From contig CAZMYZ010000025.1 of assembly GCA_964570795.1 (NCBI GenBank), positions 1 through 5,353 of the forward strand: a stretch of 5,353 bases of DNA. The letters run 5' to 3'. The position numbers and the translations under genes were made by a program. The notes under the pieces are model-generated. The model was not told where the DNA came from, made no database searches, and saw nothing but the letters and a program-made list of their open reading frames with translations. Shown here piece after piece: positions 4,574-5,353 of this stretch (positions within the stretch are counted from its first letter, which is position 1; each line of letters starts with the position of its first letter). The stretch is from Damh-18 sp964570795. Its GTDB lineage: Bacteria; Patescibacteriota; Minisyncoccia; Phycocordibacterales; UBA918.

Positions 4574-5167
4574 ATGAATACAGCAATAGCAGGAATCACA
4601 ATTTCTTCCGTCAACATGGAAGATCGAAAGAACCTTGATATCAAGGCGGGGGACATCGTGCGTGTTCACCAGAAGATTGAAGATAAGGGCAAGACACGTA
4701 TCCAGATTTTTGAAGGACTCGTACTTGCGCGCAAGCATGGTGCCGAAGCAGGTGCTACCTTCACCGTACGTAAGGTTGTTGATGGAATTGGTGTAGAAAA
4801 AATCTTCCCACTCTACTCTCCACGTATCGATAAAATCGAAATTGTACGACGCAGTACCGTTCGTCGTGCAAAACTCTACTACATCCGCGAGAAGGTTGCG
4901 CGTGAAGTTAAGCGCCAGATGCGCCGCATGCGCCTCATGAGTGTGTCTTCAGAATCTGAAATCGAAATGAAGGCAGAGCGTGAGCGTCTTGCTGCAGAAG
5001 CAGCAGCAGCGCAGGCAGCCGAAGAGGCTCGCCTTGCAGAAGAAGCAAAGGTACAGGCTGAAGCAGAAGCGGCCGCAAAGGCAGCGGCAGAAGCCGAGGT
5101 TGTAGCAGAAGTCGCTGAAACTCCTGAAGCACCAGCAGAAACTGAAACCACAGAAGAGAAGAAATAA
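4574..5167 (+). CDS. rplS: 50S ribosomal protein L19 with long Ala/Glu-rich C-terminal tail
   Basis: L19 sits at the subunit interface of the 50S subunit. Residues about 20-115 are the canonical L19 core: AGDIVRVHQKI, KTRIQIFEGLVLARK, ATFTVRKVVDGIGVEKIFPLYSP, and VRRAKLYYIRE. Normal L19 is about 115 residues, whereas this one is 197. After a basic helix (REVKRQMRRMR, 110-120) comes a low-complexity, probably helical tail rich in Ala and Glu (126-182), ending in an acidic segment TPEAPAETETTEEKK. The ATG at 4574 has no Shine-Dalgarno sequence; a TATTAA (4561-4566) 7 nt upstream could be a -10 of a leaderless message, but without a matching -35. It is followed 19 nt after the stop by a strong terminator and then tRNA-Leu. 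Confidence 0.96.
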   Translation: MNTAIAGITISSVNMEDRKNLDIKAGDIVRVHQKIEDKGKTRIQIFEGLVLARKHGAEAGATFTVRKVVDGIGVEKIFPLYSPRIDKIEIVRRSTVRRAKLYYIREKVAREVKRQMRRMRLMSVSSESEIEMKAERERLAAEAAAAQAAEEARLAEEAKVQAEAEAAAKAAAEAEVVAEVAETPEAPAETETTEEKK

Positions 5168-5186
5168 GTATTTGAGCAAGGAAAAC

Positions 5187-5219
5187 AAAAACGCGCGACC
5201 CTACGGGCCGCGCGTTTTT
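5187..5219 (+). terminator. Rho-independent terminator after rplS
   Basis: AAAAACGCGCG (5187-5197) pairs perfectly with CGCGCGTTTTT (5209-5219). CCC/GGG continues the stem after one A/C mismatch to a TAC loop. The GC-rich stem with an A-run on the left arm and a T-run on the right arm is a classic, potentially bidirectional terminator. Confidence 0.93.
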
Positions 5220-5230
5220 CTATTACATAT

Positions 5231-5258
5231 TTGCAAGTCCTCAAAAAATCCGTAGAAT
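5231..5258 (+). promoter_or_regulatory. Promoter of tRNA-Leu
   Basis: TTGCAA (5231-5236) and TAGAAT (5253-5258) are separated by 16 nt, both close to the sigma-70 consensus, directly between the rplS terminator and the tRNA. The start site would be about 5265, some 20 nt before the mature tRNA 5' end. Confidence 0.7.
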
Positions 5259-5265
5259 AGGGGAA

Positions 5266-5279
5266 CTCATGAAAATGAG
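5266..5279 (+). other. GAAA-capped hairpin in the tRNA-Leu 5' leader
   Basis: CTCAT (5266-5270) pairs with ATGAG (5275-5279) across a GAAA tetraloop. It begins about where transcription should start and ends 5 nt before the tRNA. It may be part of the leader removed by RNase P; a specific function is not shown. Confidence 0.35.
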
Positions 5280-5284
5280 CACCT

Positions 5285-5353
5285 GCCCAGGTGGCGAAAT
5301 TGGTAGACGCACTACCTTGAGGTGGTAGCGCCTTCACGGGCATGCTGGTTCAA
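5285..5353 (+). tRNA. tRNA-Leu (anticodon GAG), cut by the window end
   Basis: GCCCAGG is the acceptor 5' strand, followed by a D arm (GCG/CGC around a loop with TTGGTAGA). The anticodon arm is CTACC-TTGAGGT-GGTAG with anticodon GAG, which reads CUC/CUU leucine codons. The long variable arm (about 5328-5342) is typical of class II tRNAs such as Leu. The T arm begins with CTGGTTCAA and the window ends inside the T loop. The rest of the T arm and the acceptor 3' strand lie outside. Confidence 0.94.

Noticed and set aside
4570..4575. TATTAT as the rplS -10 element
   Set aside because: It overlaps the start codon, so transcription would begin inside the gene.
4879..5343. Long minus-strand open frame of 154 codons opposite rplS and the terminator
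   Set aside because: Its Ala/Ser-rich product is the mirror of the rplS Ala/Glu codon repeats, and it would run through the terminator and the tRNA-Leu gene.

Overview
The window looks like a chromosomal piece from a small-genome, Candidate Phyla Radiation (Patescibacteria/Parcubacteria-like) bacterium. This is inferred from compact, closely packed housekeeping genes, short hypothetical proteins, starts without a clear Shine-Dalgarno sequence, and an L19 ribosomal protein with a long Ala/Glu-rich tail. No gene in the window proves the lineage. The sequence is a scaffold: exactly 100 Ns (1514-1613) mark an assembly gap of unknown true size.

Left part (1-1380): three plus-strand genes. A small unknown protein is followed by a membrane-anchored SGNH/GDSL hydrolase and then by a second unknown protein with a CGCGWHGH motif. 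The run ends in a strong intrinsic terminator at 1354-1379.

Middle (1380-2373): about one kilobase without a protein gene, and the most unusual part. It holds a direct repeat on both sides of the gap, then a dense series of strong inverted repeats (1688-2085). These include a perfect 44-nt palindrome inside a tight three-way-junction-like fold. They lead into a minus-strand tRNA-Val(UAC) gene (2088-2160). Pieces of that same tRNA are scattered around it in both orientations: a 19-nt 3'-end copy at 1908-1926, an inverted T-arm copy at 2022-2034, and an interrupted 5'-half copy at 2192-2282. This looks like a tRNA-associated hotspot of duplication, fold-back rearrangement or integration, or a structured non-coding element. 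No recombinase or other protein is encoded with it here.

Right part (2374-5353): a tight plus-strand run of a nucleoside 2-deoxyribosyltransferase-like protein, acylphosphatase, undecaprenyl diphosphate synthase (uppS) and an RluA-family pseudouridine synthase. The genes are 2 to 10 nt apart or overlap. Next come rplS (L19, tailed), its terminator, and a tRNA-Leu(GAG) with a good promoter, cut by the window end. The run mixes cell-envelope lipid carrier synthesis, RNA modification and small-molecule enzymes.

A recurring regulatory pattern is visible. The hexamer TATACT lies 6-9 nt upstream of three gene starts (22, 300, 2374) and no Shine-Dalgarno sequence sits at the normal distance, which suggests leaderless or near-leaderless mRNAs.
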